From an uncultured Denitrobacterium sp. (lineage in GTDB: Bacteria > Actinomycetota > Coriobacteriia > Coriobacteriales > Eggerthellaceae): 53,489 nt of DNA. A program made the position numbers and the translations under genes. The notes below the pieces were generated by a model, which saw only the letters and a list, made by a program, of their open reading frames with translations, was not told the DNA's origin and did no database searches. The stretch is from contig CAJOOG010000050.1 in the NCBI GenBank assembly GCA_905236045.1, positions 1-53,489 on the forward strand, written 5' to 3'. Positions within the stretch are counted from its first letter, which is position 1; every line of letters starts with the position of its first letter. Positions 17,767-26,895 of the stretch are shown here, piece by piece.

Positions 17767-20679
17767 TCACCAGAAGCGACGACGGAGTGTAAACCCGATG
17801 GTTTCGCCCAGGTCGACAGGTGCGATTACGGTGTTGAGCCTCGTGTAGCTGTAATCCATGAACACGGCAAGAGTGCCCACGGGTCGCTTTTTGCCGAAAG
17901 GCTCGATTTGCGATTTCCCGTTGGTCGACTTCCGCATCGCCAGGCACCAAGTGCCCCGTCGGGCGCCCTTCAGCACCAAATCGGGGCGTATGCTCGTTGT
18001 CCAATGCAGCTTGCCGGTCTTCTCGTCGTACGTGGAGCTCCCGCTACACGTTAGCGCCTCGCCCGTGCTCTGCTCTCGCAGGACGACCTCGCAGGTGAAT
18101 ACCCCGGCGTGAACCAGCGGGTGCTTCGCCGTCCCCCGCAAAACGAGAGTGCCGTCTTTCCAGGCAAGATCTTCAATGCGGGGTGTAGCCGGGCTTCGCA
18201 GAGCGGCGTCGATTGAGCTCACTGCAAATGCCAGCGTCTTGTCCGCCAGAAGCGTAGGTATCACGCAGCGTTCCAGCGTCGCGAAGGCCTTCGATTCGAA
18301 CACGGCGCGGCTGCCGGGAGCACGGCGGGCCCCGAGAGCTTGAACGGCATCCACTCCGTATGCAGATGTCGCCAGCGCGAGTTTCCAGTGCGTCGGTTCT
18401 CCCGTCTCGGCTTCGGCCAGATCGGCGAGGGGCACCTCAGCGGAATAGGCCCATTCTCGCGGATTCTCCATTATGTGCTTCGAGGTGGCGCAGGGTATGA
18501 TCCGCTCCTCTTCGTCGGTCAGCACGATGCGGGCAGAGAAATCTTCGATACGCGATACGGGAGAGCGCATCGCTAGCTCGAGATGGAGATTCGACTCCCT
18601 CCAAGACAGGGATGCGATTCGCGGCCTGAGCTCGTCGGCCAGGAAATGCCCGAGTGGCGTCGTCTGGAATCCCAGCGATTTCCCCGCCCCCTCCATGGGG
18701 ATGAATAGGCTTCCACGGTGTTCGACCGCTCGACTTCTGTAAATTGCCATGCTTCCCGCGGGGCGGCGCGCACCGAAGGGGCGAAGGATGCACACATCGT
18801 CGAAGAGGATTCGCCAGGAAAGATGATAGAGGTGCCTATTTCCATCGTCTGCATGTTGAAGCACGTCGACGGGGTCGATGCGAAGTTGCCAACGGCCGTT
18901 CTCCGTCAGCGTGAAATGCAGGCATCGGCATGCGTCGTCTGCTCTGTCACCCTGCTCGTCTAACACGACGAGGTCGCACTTCATTAAGTTGCAGAGGACT
19001 AAGAGCTCTTCGATGATTCCGGACAGCTCGATTGCGTCGTCTTTCCAGGCAATCGTCTCGATAGCCGATTCGAATTTTGGTCCTATTGCTCTTTCGAATG
19101 CTGCTTGGGCCGTTCTCTCCGGCAACGGGATTACCTTGAAGCTGAAGTTGCCACGGGCTGTGATCAGGGGTTTGAAAAGGTATGCGGGTGTCAACATGAC
19201 CGCCTGGTTGAACGCGTCTCCTATCGCGCCTATGCGATATTTCCCGAGCCGGAGATCGTATGATTGCCCCTCCGTGGTAAGCGTGAGGTATAAATCGAGA
19301 CGGACATCTTCTTCGATGGTATCGAAGTCCATCTGGCCAAGAGCAGCGCTTGCGATGTCGCACGCAAAATCGCCGGACACGCAGCGGACGTTCTCGTAGG
19401 GCAGCCAATCCTCAAGTGCCGAAATGCTCACGGGCCACGAACCGATTTCCGTGCCGTCGGGAGTCTTCCCTGTAAGCGCTCCGCTTGAAAAGGAGCTCGG
19501 CTCTCCCGCCAAGGCGAGGAAATGCCCCGCGAGATGCAGAGAGTCCCCGCCATGAATTTCGGCAAGATGGGCGCGGCGGAATCGAGGCGAGGAAAGTCCG
19601 CGTCCGGCGAATCGCGGCATCTTGCCGCGCAAAAGCTCGGTGCCGTCGGTTGCCCGAACCAGGTAGTCGTGCCCGTCCTTGTTTCGGATGATGGAAAAAA
19701 TGGCAGTTTCCATCTGGGCTCTTATCGCGCAATACGTGCTCTTTTCGTTGAGCAGGAAAGCGTCGGCATCGATTATTCCCGTAAAGGAGAGGTTCGATCT
19801 GACTTCCTCGCAATAGTAGGGCGCAAGAGCTTCTTTCAGTCGGGTGTATTGCTCGCCGCCCTCATGAGCCAGCGAGAGGTAGTGCCGTGCCGCGTAGCGA
19901 AATGCCCGCAGGTATATCAACGGGCGCGCCTCGGGCGTCGCGTATTTCGACGCGGTAGAAAGATAGTTCACGATGCCGGAGACTTTCCATTCGGGCTTGG
20001 CGAAGTTCGAATCGGAGTCTTTATCGAGGTGGCTCAACGAGCCTTCCTTGCGTTTTACATACTTGTAGTAATCGGCGTCGGCGAATATGGAGATTCTCTC
20101 GGCGTTAAGATAGGCCTCCAGCGTGAACGGCAAATCCTCGTACGCGCATTCGGTGGGGAACCTGATGTCGTTATCGCAGATCAGGCTCCTCCTGAATAAT
20201 TTCCAGGGGCCCAGCGAGTTCAAAATCGGGCTGTTCTCCACCGTGCAATCGTCACGCGACTTCTCGAATAAATCGCCCCACGTCAAACCCCAGTCAGAGC
20301 CATCGAGTTTGACGACGGCCACGTCCGCGTTCGCGGCGTATGCTCGCTGGAGCATCCTTTTCAGCGCTCCGTCGAGGAAACGGTCATCGGCATCGGCGAA
20401 AAAGACATACTCTCCTCGGGCGTATTCGATTCCCCTATTGCGCGGAATAGATGGGGTGCCGCTGTTCTCGATGTGGTAAACATGCAGGAAATCGCAGCGA
20501 TTCGCCGCTTCGTCGAGATACGCCCCCGTGCCATCCGTCGAGCCATCGTCGACGGCGATGACTTCCATGCGGTACGTTCCCCTATCTTGGTTCACGATCG
20601 AATCGATGAGGGTCTTGCAATGGGGCATCGTGTTATAAGCTGGAATGATGATGCTCAGGTTGATCGTCGGTGCTTCCAT
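17767..20679 (-). CDS. GT2 glycosyltransferase with four C-terminal beta-repeat domains
   Basis: The 970-residue protein starts with a GT-A glycosyltransferase family 2 domain (about 1-330): LSIIIPAYNT, VDDGSTDGT, then GTPSIPRNRGIEYARGEYVF and FADADD (metal-binding DxD), plus CAYEDLPF. This resembles TarS/TarP/TarQ-type enzymes that glycosylate teichoic acid polyols. The rest consists of four related units of about 140-150 residues (roughly 380-540, 540-687, 688-834, 835-970). Each begins with I-x-x-(L/I)-x-W(K/R)(D/E)-like motifs and most contain G(A/K)(R/K)R-x-x-G(S/T)-x-A(V/I). They are probably beta-sandwiches for oligomerisation or polymer binding. The chosen ATG at 20679 has GAGAGGA upstream. 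No signal or membrane segment. Sugar and acceptor unknown. Confidence 0.85.
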   Translation of the reverse strand: MEAPTINLSIIIPAYNTMPHCKTLIDSIVNQDRGTYRMEVIAVDDGSTDGTGAYLDEAANRCDFLHVYHIENSGTPSIPRNRGIEYARGEYVFFADADDRFLDGALKRMLQRAYAANADVAVVKLDGSDWGLTWGDLFEKSRDDCTVENSPILNSLGPWKLFRRSLICDNDIRFPTECAYEDLPFTLEAYLNAERISIFADADYYKYVKRKEGSLSHLDKDSDSNFAKPEWKVSGIVNYLSTASKYATPEARPLIYLRAFRYAARHYLSLAHEGGEQYTRLKEALAPYYCEEVRSNLSFTGIIDADAFLLNEKSTYCAIRAQMETAIFSIIRNKDGHDYLVRATDGTELLRGKMPRFAGRGLSSPRFRRAHLAEIHGGDSLHLAGHFLALAGEPSSFSSGALTGKTPDGTEIGSWPVSISALEDWLPYENVRCVSGDFACDIASAALGQMDFDTIEEDVRLDLYLTLTTEGQSYDLRLGKYRIGAIGDAFNQAVMLTPAYLFKPLITARGNFSFKVIPLPERTAQAAFERAIGPKFESAIETIAWKDDAIELSGIIEELLVLCNLMKCDLVVLDEQGDRADDACRCLHFTLTENGRWQLRIDPVDVLQHADDGNRHLYHLSWRILFDDVCILRPFGARRPAGSMAIYRSRAVEHRGSLFIPMEGAGKSLGFQTTPLGHFLADELRPRIASLSWRESNLHLELAMRSPVSRIEDFSARIVLTDEEERIIPCATSKHIMENPREWAYSAEVPLADLAEAETGEPTHWKLALATSAYGVDAVQALGARRAPGSRAVFESKAFATLERCVIPTLLADKTLAFAVSSIDAALRSPATPRIEDLAWKDGTLVLRGTAKHPLVHAGVFTCEVVLREQSTGEALTCSGSSTYDEKTGKLHWTTSIRPDLVLKGARRGTWCLAMRKSTNGKSQIEPFGKKRPVGTLAVFMDYSYTRLNTVIAPVDLGETIGFTLRRRFW

Positions 20680-21018
20680 GGTCCTCTCGTTCTCGTCCTT
20701 GCTTTTCCGACAGAGCGGATCCCGCATCCCTGCGAATCCGCCCTCCCGAAACCCCCGGTTCGAATTCCATCAGAGGGAATCCTAGCATAGTCGAGTCGCA
20801 TCGCGCCTGTGGTCGGGTGCGTGCTTGTCGAGCGGAACGGCCCGAAGCCTCCGGTTTGCGGACCGGGCGACTCCGCAGGGCGCGTGCTCGGCTTCGGGGC
20901 CTTGCGCTTCGGGCCTTTCGCCTGCTCGGCTGGTCATTTGGCCCGACTGGCCGCGCAATCGGGTAGAATGAGCGAGTTGCAATTGGACCGGCGGGTACGA
21001 AACGAGGGAATGCAGGGC
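20680..21018. other. Divergent intergenic region with competing inverted-repeat arms
   Basis: The region separates the GT2 gene and a TagF-family gene. A reading frame continuous with the TagF gene crosses much of it, but its composition is not protein-like. One arm GGCCCGAAGCC (20839-20849) can pair with either of two downstream arms, GGCTTCGGGGCC (20890-20901, one bulge) or GCTTCGGGCC (20906-20915, ten perfect pairs). TAGAAT at 20964 could be a -10 for the TagF gene, without a clear -35. Confidence 0.4.
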
Positions 21019-22206
21019 ATGGGGAAGGCGAGCGGCAGTGCGCTCGAGGGCGGCAAGATGCTCGCGAAAGGCGTCTTGCTCGATGTCGTGTTCCCCCGTG
21101 CCTACCGACGGGCGGCTGCAGCGACTTCCCTGAATCCACGCAAGGTGGTGTTCGTGGAAGTGCGCGAGAGCAGCCTCTCCGATAGCTTCAGGCTGCTGCA
21201 CGACCGTCTTGTCGATAGGGGCTATGACGTGCAGGTGGCGTTTCTGGAATACCATGGATCGGACTACGTCCAGTACTACCGCAACTGCCGTGCCATGATC
21301 GACCAGATTGCCGCCGCTCCGGTCGTCTTCCTCAATGACGCCTGCAATGTCATAGGCTGCCTGCCCCTGCGCGCGGGCACGCGCGTCGTGCAGACCTGGC
21401 ATGCCTGCGGGGCTTTCAAGAAATGGGGTATGAGCACGGCCGATTTGAAGTTCGGCGGCTCGCGTGCGCAGAAGGAGCGTCATCCCCATTACGGCAACCT
21501 CTCGCTGGTGACGACGAGCGCCCCCGAGGTGAACTGGGCCTACGTGGAGGCCATGCACTTGGAGGATTGTCCGCAGATCGTGAAGGCCCTAGGCGTCAGC
21601 CGCACCGACGTGTTCTTCGATCCCGCGTGGCTCGAGCGGGCCCGCGCACGCGTGGAGGAGGCGATTCCGCAAGCGCAGGGCAAGAAGATTCTGCTGTACG
21701 CGCCCACCTTCCGCGGTCGCGTCGCCACGGCAGAGGGTCCCGACGCGTTGGATATTCCCGCGCTGAAGCGGGCTTTGGGAAAAACGCATGTGCTGCTGGT
21801 GAAGCACCATCCCTTCGTGAAGCGCCCGCCGGAGCTGCCGGCCGACTGTGCCGACTTCGCCTTCGACGTGAGTTCGGGCGCCCTGGCGATCGATGCGCTG
21901 ATGGCCGCAGCGGACCTCTGCCTGAGCGACTATTCCTCCATCGTGTTCGAGTATTCTCTGCTGCGGCGCCCCATAGCGTTTTTCGCCTTCGACCGCGAAG
22001 CCTATAGCGACTGGCGCGGCTTCTACTACGACTACGCCGACTTCACCCCCGGCCCGGTCTTCGGCACCACGACGGAGGTGGCGGATTGGGCGAGATCCTG
22101 CGAGCAGGCCTTCGATTCCGCAGAAGTGGATGCGTTCCGCGACCGCTTCATGAGCGCCTGCGACGGTCATGCAACCGAGCGTATCCTGGCCGAAGTCTTT
22201 GGGTAG
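21019..22206 (+). CDS. TagF/TarL-family CDP-glycerol (polyol) phosphotransferase
   Basis: The 395-residue product has the CDP-glycerol glycerophosphotransferase family blocks: QTWHACGAFKKWG, a TTSAPEV segment, ALGVSRTDVFF, ILLYAPTFRG, LLVKHHPFV and CLSDYSSIVFEYSLL. In TagF these create the glycerophosphate chain from CDP-glycerol on a lipid-linked primer at the inner membrane face. There is no transmembrane helix; attachment is usually peripheral through basic residues (FPRAYRRAAA here). Starts at 20968, 21010 and 21019 are in frame. 21019 is preferred because GAGGGA lies 9 bases upstream. Whether it primes, polymerises or uses another CDP-polyol cannot be decided. Confidence 0.88.
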   Translation: MGKASGSALEGGKMLAKGVLLDVVFPRAYRRAAAATSLNPRKVVFVEVRESSLSDSFRLLHDRLVDRGYDVQVAFLEYHGSDYVQYYRNCRAMIDQIAAAPVVFLNDACNVIGCLPLRAGTRVVQTWHACGAFKKWGMSTADLKFGGSRAQKERHPHYGNLSLVTTSAPEVNWAYVEAMHLEDCPQIVKALGVSRTDVFFDPAWLERARARVEEAIPQAQGKKILLYAPTFRGRVATAEGPDALDIPALKRALGKTHVLLVKHHPFVKRPPELPADCADFAFDVSSGALAIDALMAAADLCLSDYSSIVFEYSLLRRPIAFFAFDREAYSDWRGFYYDYADFTPGPVFGTTTEVADWARSCEQAFDSAEVDAFRDRFMSACDGHATERILAEVFG

Positions 22207-22320
22207 CGCGGCCGGACGCGGCGAGCGACCCCCCTCGAATTTCCGGGAGCCGCGGGATGAATGCCCTTGTCGAATGGGTACAATGTCCGAAACCGTTTGA
22301 TGGCCATTAGGGGATTCGAT

Positions 22321-24321
22321 ATGTGGGGATCTTTGATTTTCGGGGTGCTTGCGTGCTTGGCGCTGCTTTACGTGCCGGGGTATCTGCTGGGGCGTGCGGC
22401 GCGACTGCAAAATTTCAAGGCCGTCGTGTTGGCGCCCGCCTTCAGCCTGTTCGCGATGGCCGCCTTGGGCATCGTCTTCTACCAGGTGGGATTCTCCTGC
22501 TCGTGCGCGGTTCTGGCTGGGGCGATGCTGGTGCTGTGTCTGCTGGTGCGCGCCGTGGCATCGGGGGTGCGGAAAATTCGCCGCCCCGCCGCCGGCCGTC
22601 TTGCCGGTCTCGCCGCGGACGACGCGCAGGCTTGGAAACTGGCGGCGCTCTACGTGGGCGTGTCCCTCGTGCTAACCGTCGTGCTCTTCCTGCTGCAGAT
22701 AGACGGGCCGGAATCCTTCGCTCGCAACGACGATACCGCCGTGCACATGTCCTTCATCCGCCATTTCCTGGACACGGGCTTCTACTCCAGCCTGCATGTG
22801 GCCAGCTACGACAACTCCGGGCAATTCTACCCGGCGGCTTGGCACGTCCTTGCCGCTCTCGTCTCGTCGTTGGCGGGCGACAATGTCATGGTCGGCGTCA
22901 ATGCCACGGTAATCGTCTTCCTCGTCTTCGTCTTCCCGCTCAACTGCGCGCTCTTCTTCCGGGAGTTCCTCGCCGAGAACCGCCCCGCGCAATTGGCGGG
23001 CAGCCTGTTCGTCTTGGGGTTCTGCGCTTTCCCTTGGGGCTTTCTGGTCTTTGGGCAGCTCTTCGCCAACATGGTCTCCTGGATGCTGATTCCCGGTGCG
23101 TTGGTGCTGCTGCGCGACATCGTGGAGGCGTCCGACGCGCGTCGGCGTGTGGTGCTGGGCCTCATGTTCTTATTGGCTCTGTGCGCCATTGCCTTGTCCC
23201 AACCCAACGGCGTCTTCGTCCTGGGGATTGCGGGTGTGCTCTGGGGAGTCTCGCGCATGTTCTATGCGCCTGGGCAGCGCTACGCCATCGTTGGGCGCAG
23301 CCGGGTGCTCGCCGCTGTCGCCCTCGTGGCAGGAGCCTGCGCGGTCTGGGGCTTGCTGTTCTTGGCGCCGCCCTTGCAGAGTGTGACCAGCCAACAATGG
23401 GCCGCGGAGCTTTCCGTGCCCGAAGCCCTTGCGGCCGGGTTTTCGTTCATGTTCTCGTCTCGCGGGGGCGTGCAGCCGGGCCTGAGCGTCTTGGTGCTTC
23501 TGGGCATCGTCTATTCGGTCCGGAACCGGCGCTACCTCTGGTTCGCCATCGCCTTCGCCCTGGCCATGACCATGTATTTGGTGGACGTTTCCACGGACGG
23601 CGTGGTCAAGCAGGTTATCTCGGGATTCTTCTACAACGATTACCGCCGCACCGGCGCCATGGCCGCGCTTTTTGCCCTGCCCCTGGCGGCCTTGGGCTTT
23701 GGCTGGATCGCCCAGGCGGCCGCGAACTGGACGAGTCGCAGCTGGGTGGGGCCGGGCATTTTGGTGGTCGCGCTGTGCGCGGTGCAGTTCTTCCCCCTGT
23801 CGCTGGATTACGGCAGCCGCACGGTGAAGACGGGTCTTGTGGAAATCTGCAGCCAAATCCAGACCCGGTATTCCTGGGACGACAAGTACACCGGGGAGGA
23901 GAGGGCCTTCGTGCAGAAGGTCATGGACGCGATCGACGACGATGCCTATGTGGCGAACTTCCCCTTCGACGGCAGCGTCTGGGCCTACGGTACCGACAAT
24001 CTGAAGACCTTCACCCGACGGGCGGGCAACACCAGTGCCGCCGACGGCGAGACCAATAAGCTCATAAGGACGCATCTGGCGGACGTGGCGACTAACGAGA
24101 AGGTGCAGAAGGCGGTCCGCGCGCGCAATATCCGCTATGTGCTCTTGCTCGATTTAGCCGGCACTTCCGATCGGACGCTGGTCGAGTTCCGCTACGACGA
24201 GAAGAACTGGAGGGGCGTCGAGGGCATAAACGACGAAACCCCCGGCTTCACGCTGCTGCTTTCGGAAGGCGATATGCGCCTCTACGAGATAGACGCCGCG
24301 AAGGAAGCGGGCGGCGAGTAA
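22321..24321 (+). CDS. Large polytopic membrane protein (DUF6541-like)
   Basis: The 666-residue protein has about 14 hydrophobic helices over residues 1-500, followed by a soluble C-terminal part of roughly 160 residues. An early loop has RNDDTAVHMSFIRHFLDTGFYSS and a PAAWH segment, the type of acidic first loop found in GT-C glycosyltransferases. Similar actinobacterial proteins are grouped as DUF6541. The likely role is a lipid-carrier-dependent transfer of a sugar to a surface polymer on the outer membrane face, but this is inferred from topology and neighbourhood. The ATG at 22321 has AGGGGA upstream, 114 bases after the TagF gene. Confidence 0.75.
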   Translation: MWGSLIFGVLACLALLYVPGYLLGRAARLQNFKAVVLAPAFSLFAMAALGIVFYQVGFSCSCAVLAGAMLVLCLLVRAVASGVRKIRRPAAGRLAGLAADDAQAWKLAALYVGVSLVLTVVLFLLQIDGPESFARNDDTAVHMSFIRHFLDTGFYSSLHVASYDNSGQFYPAAWHVLAALVSSLAGDNVMVGVNATVIVFLVFVFPLNCALFFREFLAENRPAQLAGSLFVLGFCAFPWGFLVFGQLFANMVSWMLIPGALVLLRDIVEASDARRRVVLGLMFLLALCAIALSQPNGVFVLGIAGVLWGVSRMFYAPGQRYAIVGRSRVLAAVALVAGACAVWGLLFLAPPLQSVTSQQWAAELSVPEALAAGFSFMFSSRGGVQPGLSVLVLLGIVYSVRNRRYLWFAIAFALAMTMYLVDVSTDGVVKQVISGFFYNDYRRTGAMAALFALPLAALGFGWIAQAAANWTSRSWVGPGILVVALCAVQFFPLSLDYGSRTVKTGLVEICSQIQTRYSWDDKYTGEERAFVQKVMDAIDDDAYVANFPFDGSVWAYGTDNLKTFTRRAGNTSAADGETNKLIRTHLADVATNEKVQKAVRARNIRYVLLLDLAGTSDRTLVEFRYDEKNWRGVEGINDETPGFTLLLSEGDMRLYEIDAAKEAGGE

Positions 24322-24331
24322 TTCCGCGATT

Positions 24332-24362
24332 CCGCCGCGTCGGGCGTTTTCCCCCGCGGCGG
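24332..24362. terminator. GC-rich hairpin between convergent genes
   Basis: CCGCCGCG (24332-24339) and CGCGGCGG (24355-24362) form a perfect 8-bp stem between the stops of the membrane protein and the minus-strand TagF gene. There is no clear U-tract, so it may be a bidirectional stop only with help from other factors. Confidence 0.35.
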
Positions 24363-24379
24363 GGGGCGGGCGTCGGCGG

Positions 24380-25552
24380 CTACTCTTCGCCTATCGCCAA
24401 GTTGACAATGGTGTCGAGAGGGTCCTCCCCCTCTTCGTCGAAGGCCCCCGCGGCAAAGCGGTTGAACGCTTCCCAGGGATATTGGTCGGGATGCGCGGTG
24501 TAGCGGTTGATGGCGCTGGCGAGCTTGTCGGGATCGATGATGCAGAGCTCGGGGCAGAGGACTGTGGGATCGCTGTTCAGCCCGGGGCTCTTCTCGTAAT
24601 CCTCGAAATCCGGGATGAAGAACAGCACGGGCTTGCGCAGAAGATACGCCTCGTAGACTATCGAAGAGTAATCCGTCACCACCAGATCGGTGGAGAGCAG
24701 CTGCGCGGAGACGTTGCCAGGTGCCGGGAGATTGCTCTCGAGCGGATGAAACGACCAGGTTGCGTGGCCCTTCACCTTCTTCTCGAAGACGAAACGCTGG
24801 CGATAGAGGTCTCGGAAGGGGTGCTTCGAGGAGCGGCTCTTACGCAGCGTGGGCGCGAAGAGGATGCGGACGGGGGCAGAGGGGTGCGCCTCCTTGGTGG
24901 AGTGGGCGGCCTGCTGTTGGGTGAGCTGGTTGCCCATGGCAAGAAGCTCGTTGTACTCGGGGCGGTTCAGGGGCAGGACGCGTTCGACGGGATAGCGGAA
25001 GGCATCCGCGAATGCCTCGCGGCAGTTCTCCCCGCTGCAGACGATCCAGGAATAGTTGCGGTGGATATTGAAGACGTTGGTGACTTCGCGCGTATGGCCT
25101 TCGGGCGTGCCGACGCTCTGGTAGCCGAATTTCTTGAAGGCGCCGAACGCATGCCAGATCTGGATGACGAGCGGGTTGACGGGGAAGTCGGTGTGGAGCG
25201 GCTTGTCGCCCTGCGCGAGTTCCGGATGACTCTCGCAATCGAAATCCGTCAGGCTGATAATCGGGTCGTAACGGTCCATGATGACCACGCTGCACTTGGA
25301 GAGCAGGTCGATCTCGCGGATGACGTGCTTGACGTAGCTGGGGAAATTATGGAGGGCGATGTTCTGCAGATGCATGCGGGTATCCCAGCCCCGCGCTCGG
25401 AAGGCGGCGGCCAGCGTGCGGAAATCGTAGCTGGGCTCCTCGGCCTTGCGGGAGAGGAACACCACGATGGATCGCCGCTCGTTGCGATGGCAGCGCCATC
25501 GGTAGAGCACGTTGATTCCTACTTTCGATATGGCGACGAACTGCCGTCTCAC
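24380..25552 (-). CDS. Second TagF-family CDP-glycerol glycerophosphotransferase
   Basis: The 390-residue protein has QIWHAFGAFKKFG, VLPLNRPEYN, ILFAPTLRKS, a FHPLESN segment replacing the usual KxHP, and LVVTDYSSIVYEAYLLRKPV, the family signature. It starts with GTG at 25552, with AGGGGAGACC just upstream. It differs clearly from the other TagF homologue (for example FHPLESN against VKHHPF), so the two probably do different steps, such as priming and polymerisation, or use different CDP donors. Cytosolic/peripheral membrane location is expected. It is transcribed alone, convergent with the DUF6541-like gene and divergent from the protease gene. Confidence 0.88.
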   Translation of the reverse strand: MRRQFVAISKVGINVLYRWRCHRNERRSIVVFLSRKAEEPSYDFRTLAAAFRARGWDTRMHLQNIALHNFPSYVKHVIREIDLLSKCSVVIMDRYDPIISLTDFDCESHPELAQGDKPLHTDFPVNPLVIQIWHAFGAFKKFGYQSVGTPEGHTREVTNVFNIHRNYSWIVCSGENCREAFADAFRYPVERVLPLNRPEYNELLAMGNQLTQQQAAHSTKEAHPSAPVRILFAPTLRKSRSSKHPFRDLYRQRFVFEKKVKGHATWSFHPLESNLPAPGNVSAQLLSTDLVVTDYSSIVYEAYLLRKPVLFFIPDFEDYEKSPGLNSDPTVLCPELCIIDPDKLASAINRYTAHPDQYPWEAFNRFAAGAFDEEGEDPLDTIVNLAIGEE

Positions 25553-25640
25553 CCGGTCTCCCCTGGATCCGCGTCCTGCTGCTCTCGCACATGATACACC
25601 ATCTCCCCTGTAGACAATATGTCAAGCAGGCGAATGCGTC

Positions 25641-25682
25641 GCGGGCCCCGCGGCGCCGCACCGCTGCCGCGGGCCCCGCGGC
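25641..25682. repeat. Two copies of a 14-base GC palindromic repeat
   Basis: GCGGGCCCCGCGGC occurs at 25641-25654 and 25669-25682, in the divergent gap between the second TagF gene and the protease gene. Each copy is nearly self-complementary. Function unknown; could be a hairpin pair in a leader RNA. Confidence 0.5.
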
Positions 25683-25793
25683 TCCGCCTGGGTGTCGGAT
25701 TCGTGACGGCCGCACCCGACGGCTTCCTTCGCCGCTATACTCAGGTGGTGCGCACATGCCCGGGGCTCCGGGCTCTCTACGAGAAAGGCCCTC

Positions 25794-26873
25794 ATGGACG
25801 CAGTCCTCATGATCTTCTACGCCATCATCGTGCTGGGCGTTTTGGTGGTCATCCACGAAGGAGGCCACTTTCTGGCCGCGCGCGCATTCGGCGTGCGCGT
25901 GACGGAATTCATGGTCGGCCTGCCCGGCCCCTCCTTGGGCTTCTGGCGCAAGGGCACCCGCTATGGCGTTACCGCGGTGCCCCTGGGCGGCTACACGCGC
26001 GTGTGCGGCATGGAGGCGGGCGAGGAGAGCCCGTATTTGCCGCGCACGGTGCAGATGGTCTACGAGCGCGGCACGCTGACCATGGACGATGTGGAAGAGG
26101 AGCTGGGGCTTTCCGAGGAAGAAGCCGGCCATGCCCTCGACGAGCTTTCCGAGTGGGGCACGATCCGTCCGCCCAAGCGCAGCGACAAATACAACACCTA
26201 CCGCACGCCCGCGAGCAAGCAGACCTGCGATGGCGGAAAGTTCGAGGAAGGCGATCCGCGCCCCATTCCCGGCGGCGATGCGCAAGCCTTCATCGACGAG
26301 GAGCGCAAGGTGCAGTACCGCAACCTGCCTTTCTGGAAGCGTTCCGTCATCTTGCTGGCGGGGCCTTTGGTGAACCTCGTTTTCGCCTTGCTCGTCTTCG
26401 TAATCGTCTATTCCGCGATCGGCGTGGACTACGCCAACGAGGCGGGCGAGCTCATCCACATCCAGGTGGACCCGCTGCGCGCCACTTCCGCCGGGCTGAA
26501 CTACATCGGCATGGTCTTCATGGCGGTGCTGGGGCTGTTCAATCCCGTCACCGCGGCGGACACCGTCTCGAACAGCGCGAGCGTGGTGGGCGTGGCCGTG
26601 ATGAGCAAGACGGCTGCCGAGCAGGGGCTGCTCTCCTTCAGCATGTTCTGCGCCATGATAAGCGTGTCGCTGGGCATCATGAACATGCTGCCGATTCCGC
26701 CGCTCGACGGCGGGCGTTTCGCGGTGGAGATCTACCAGCGCATTCGGCGGCGCTGCGTGAGCCAGCGGGCCATAAACGCGCTGTCCATGGTGGGCATGGC
26801 AGCGTTTTTCCTGCTGTTCGTGGTGATGGTGAACCAGGACGTGCAGCGCTTCATCCTGGGGAATTGGAGCTAG
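25794..26873 (+). CDS. rseP: RseP-like site-2 (M50) membrane metalloprotease with winged-helix-like insert
   Basis: The 359-residue zinc protease has HEGGH at residues 21-25 in the first helix and PPLDGGRF near 303 in the last core helix, which together bind zinc. Site-2 proteases cut membrane-embedded anti-sigma factors or signal-peptide remnants. RseP/RasP normally carry one or two PDZ domains between these helices. Here that region (about 75-170) shows no PDZ. It reads TLTMDDVEEELGLSEEEAGHALDELSEWGTI over about 94-124, a winged-helix-like pattern, followed by charged sequence. A second helix pair starts near 184 (SVILLAGPLVNLVFAL). It is followed by ispG and proS, the common bacterial order, though dxr is absent before it. 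Confidence 0.88.
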   Translation: MDAVLMIFYAIIVLGVLVVIHEGGHFLAARAFGVRVTEFMVGLPGPSLGFWRKGTRYGVTAVPLGGYTRVCGMEAGEESPYLPRTVQMVYERGTLTMDDVEEELGLSEEEAGHALDELSEWGTIRPPKRSDKYNTYRTPASKQTCDGGKFEEGDPRPIPGGDAQAFIDEERKVQYRNLPFWKRSVILLAGPLVNLVFALLVFVIVYSAIGVDYANEAGELIHIQVDPLRATSAGLNYIGMVFMAVLGLFNPVTAADTVSNSASVVGVAVMSKTAAEQGLLSFSMFCAMISVSLGIMNMLPIPPLDGGRFAVEIYQRIRRRCVSQRAINALSMVGMAAFFLLFVVMVNQDVQRFILGNWS

Positions 26874-26895
26874 CGCCCCCGATCGGAGGAGGGAC

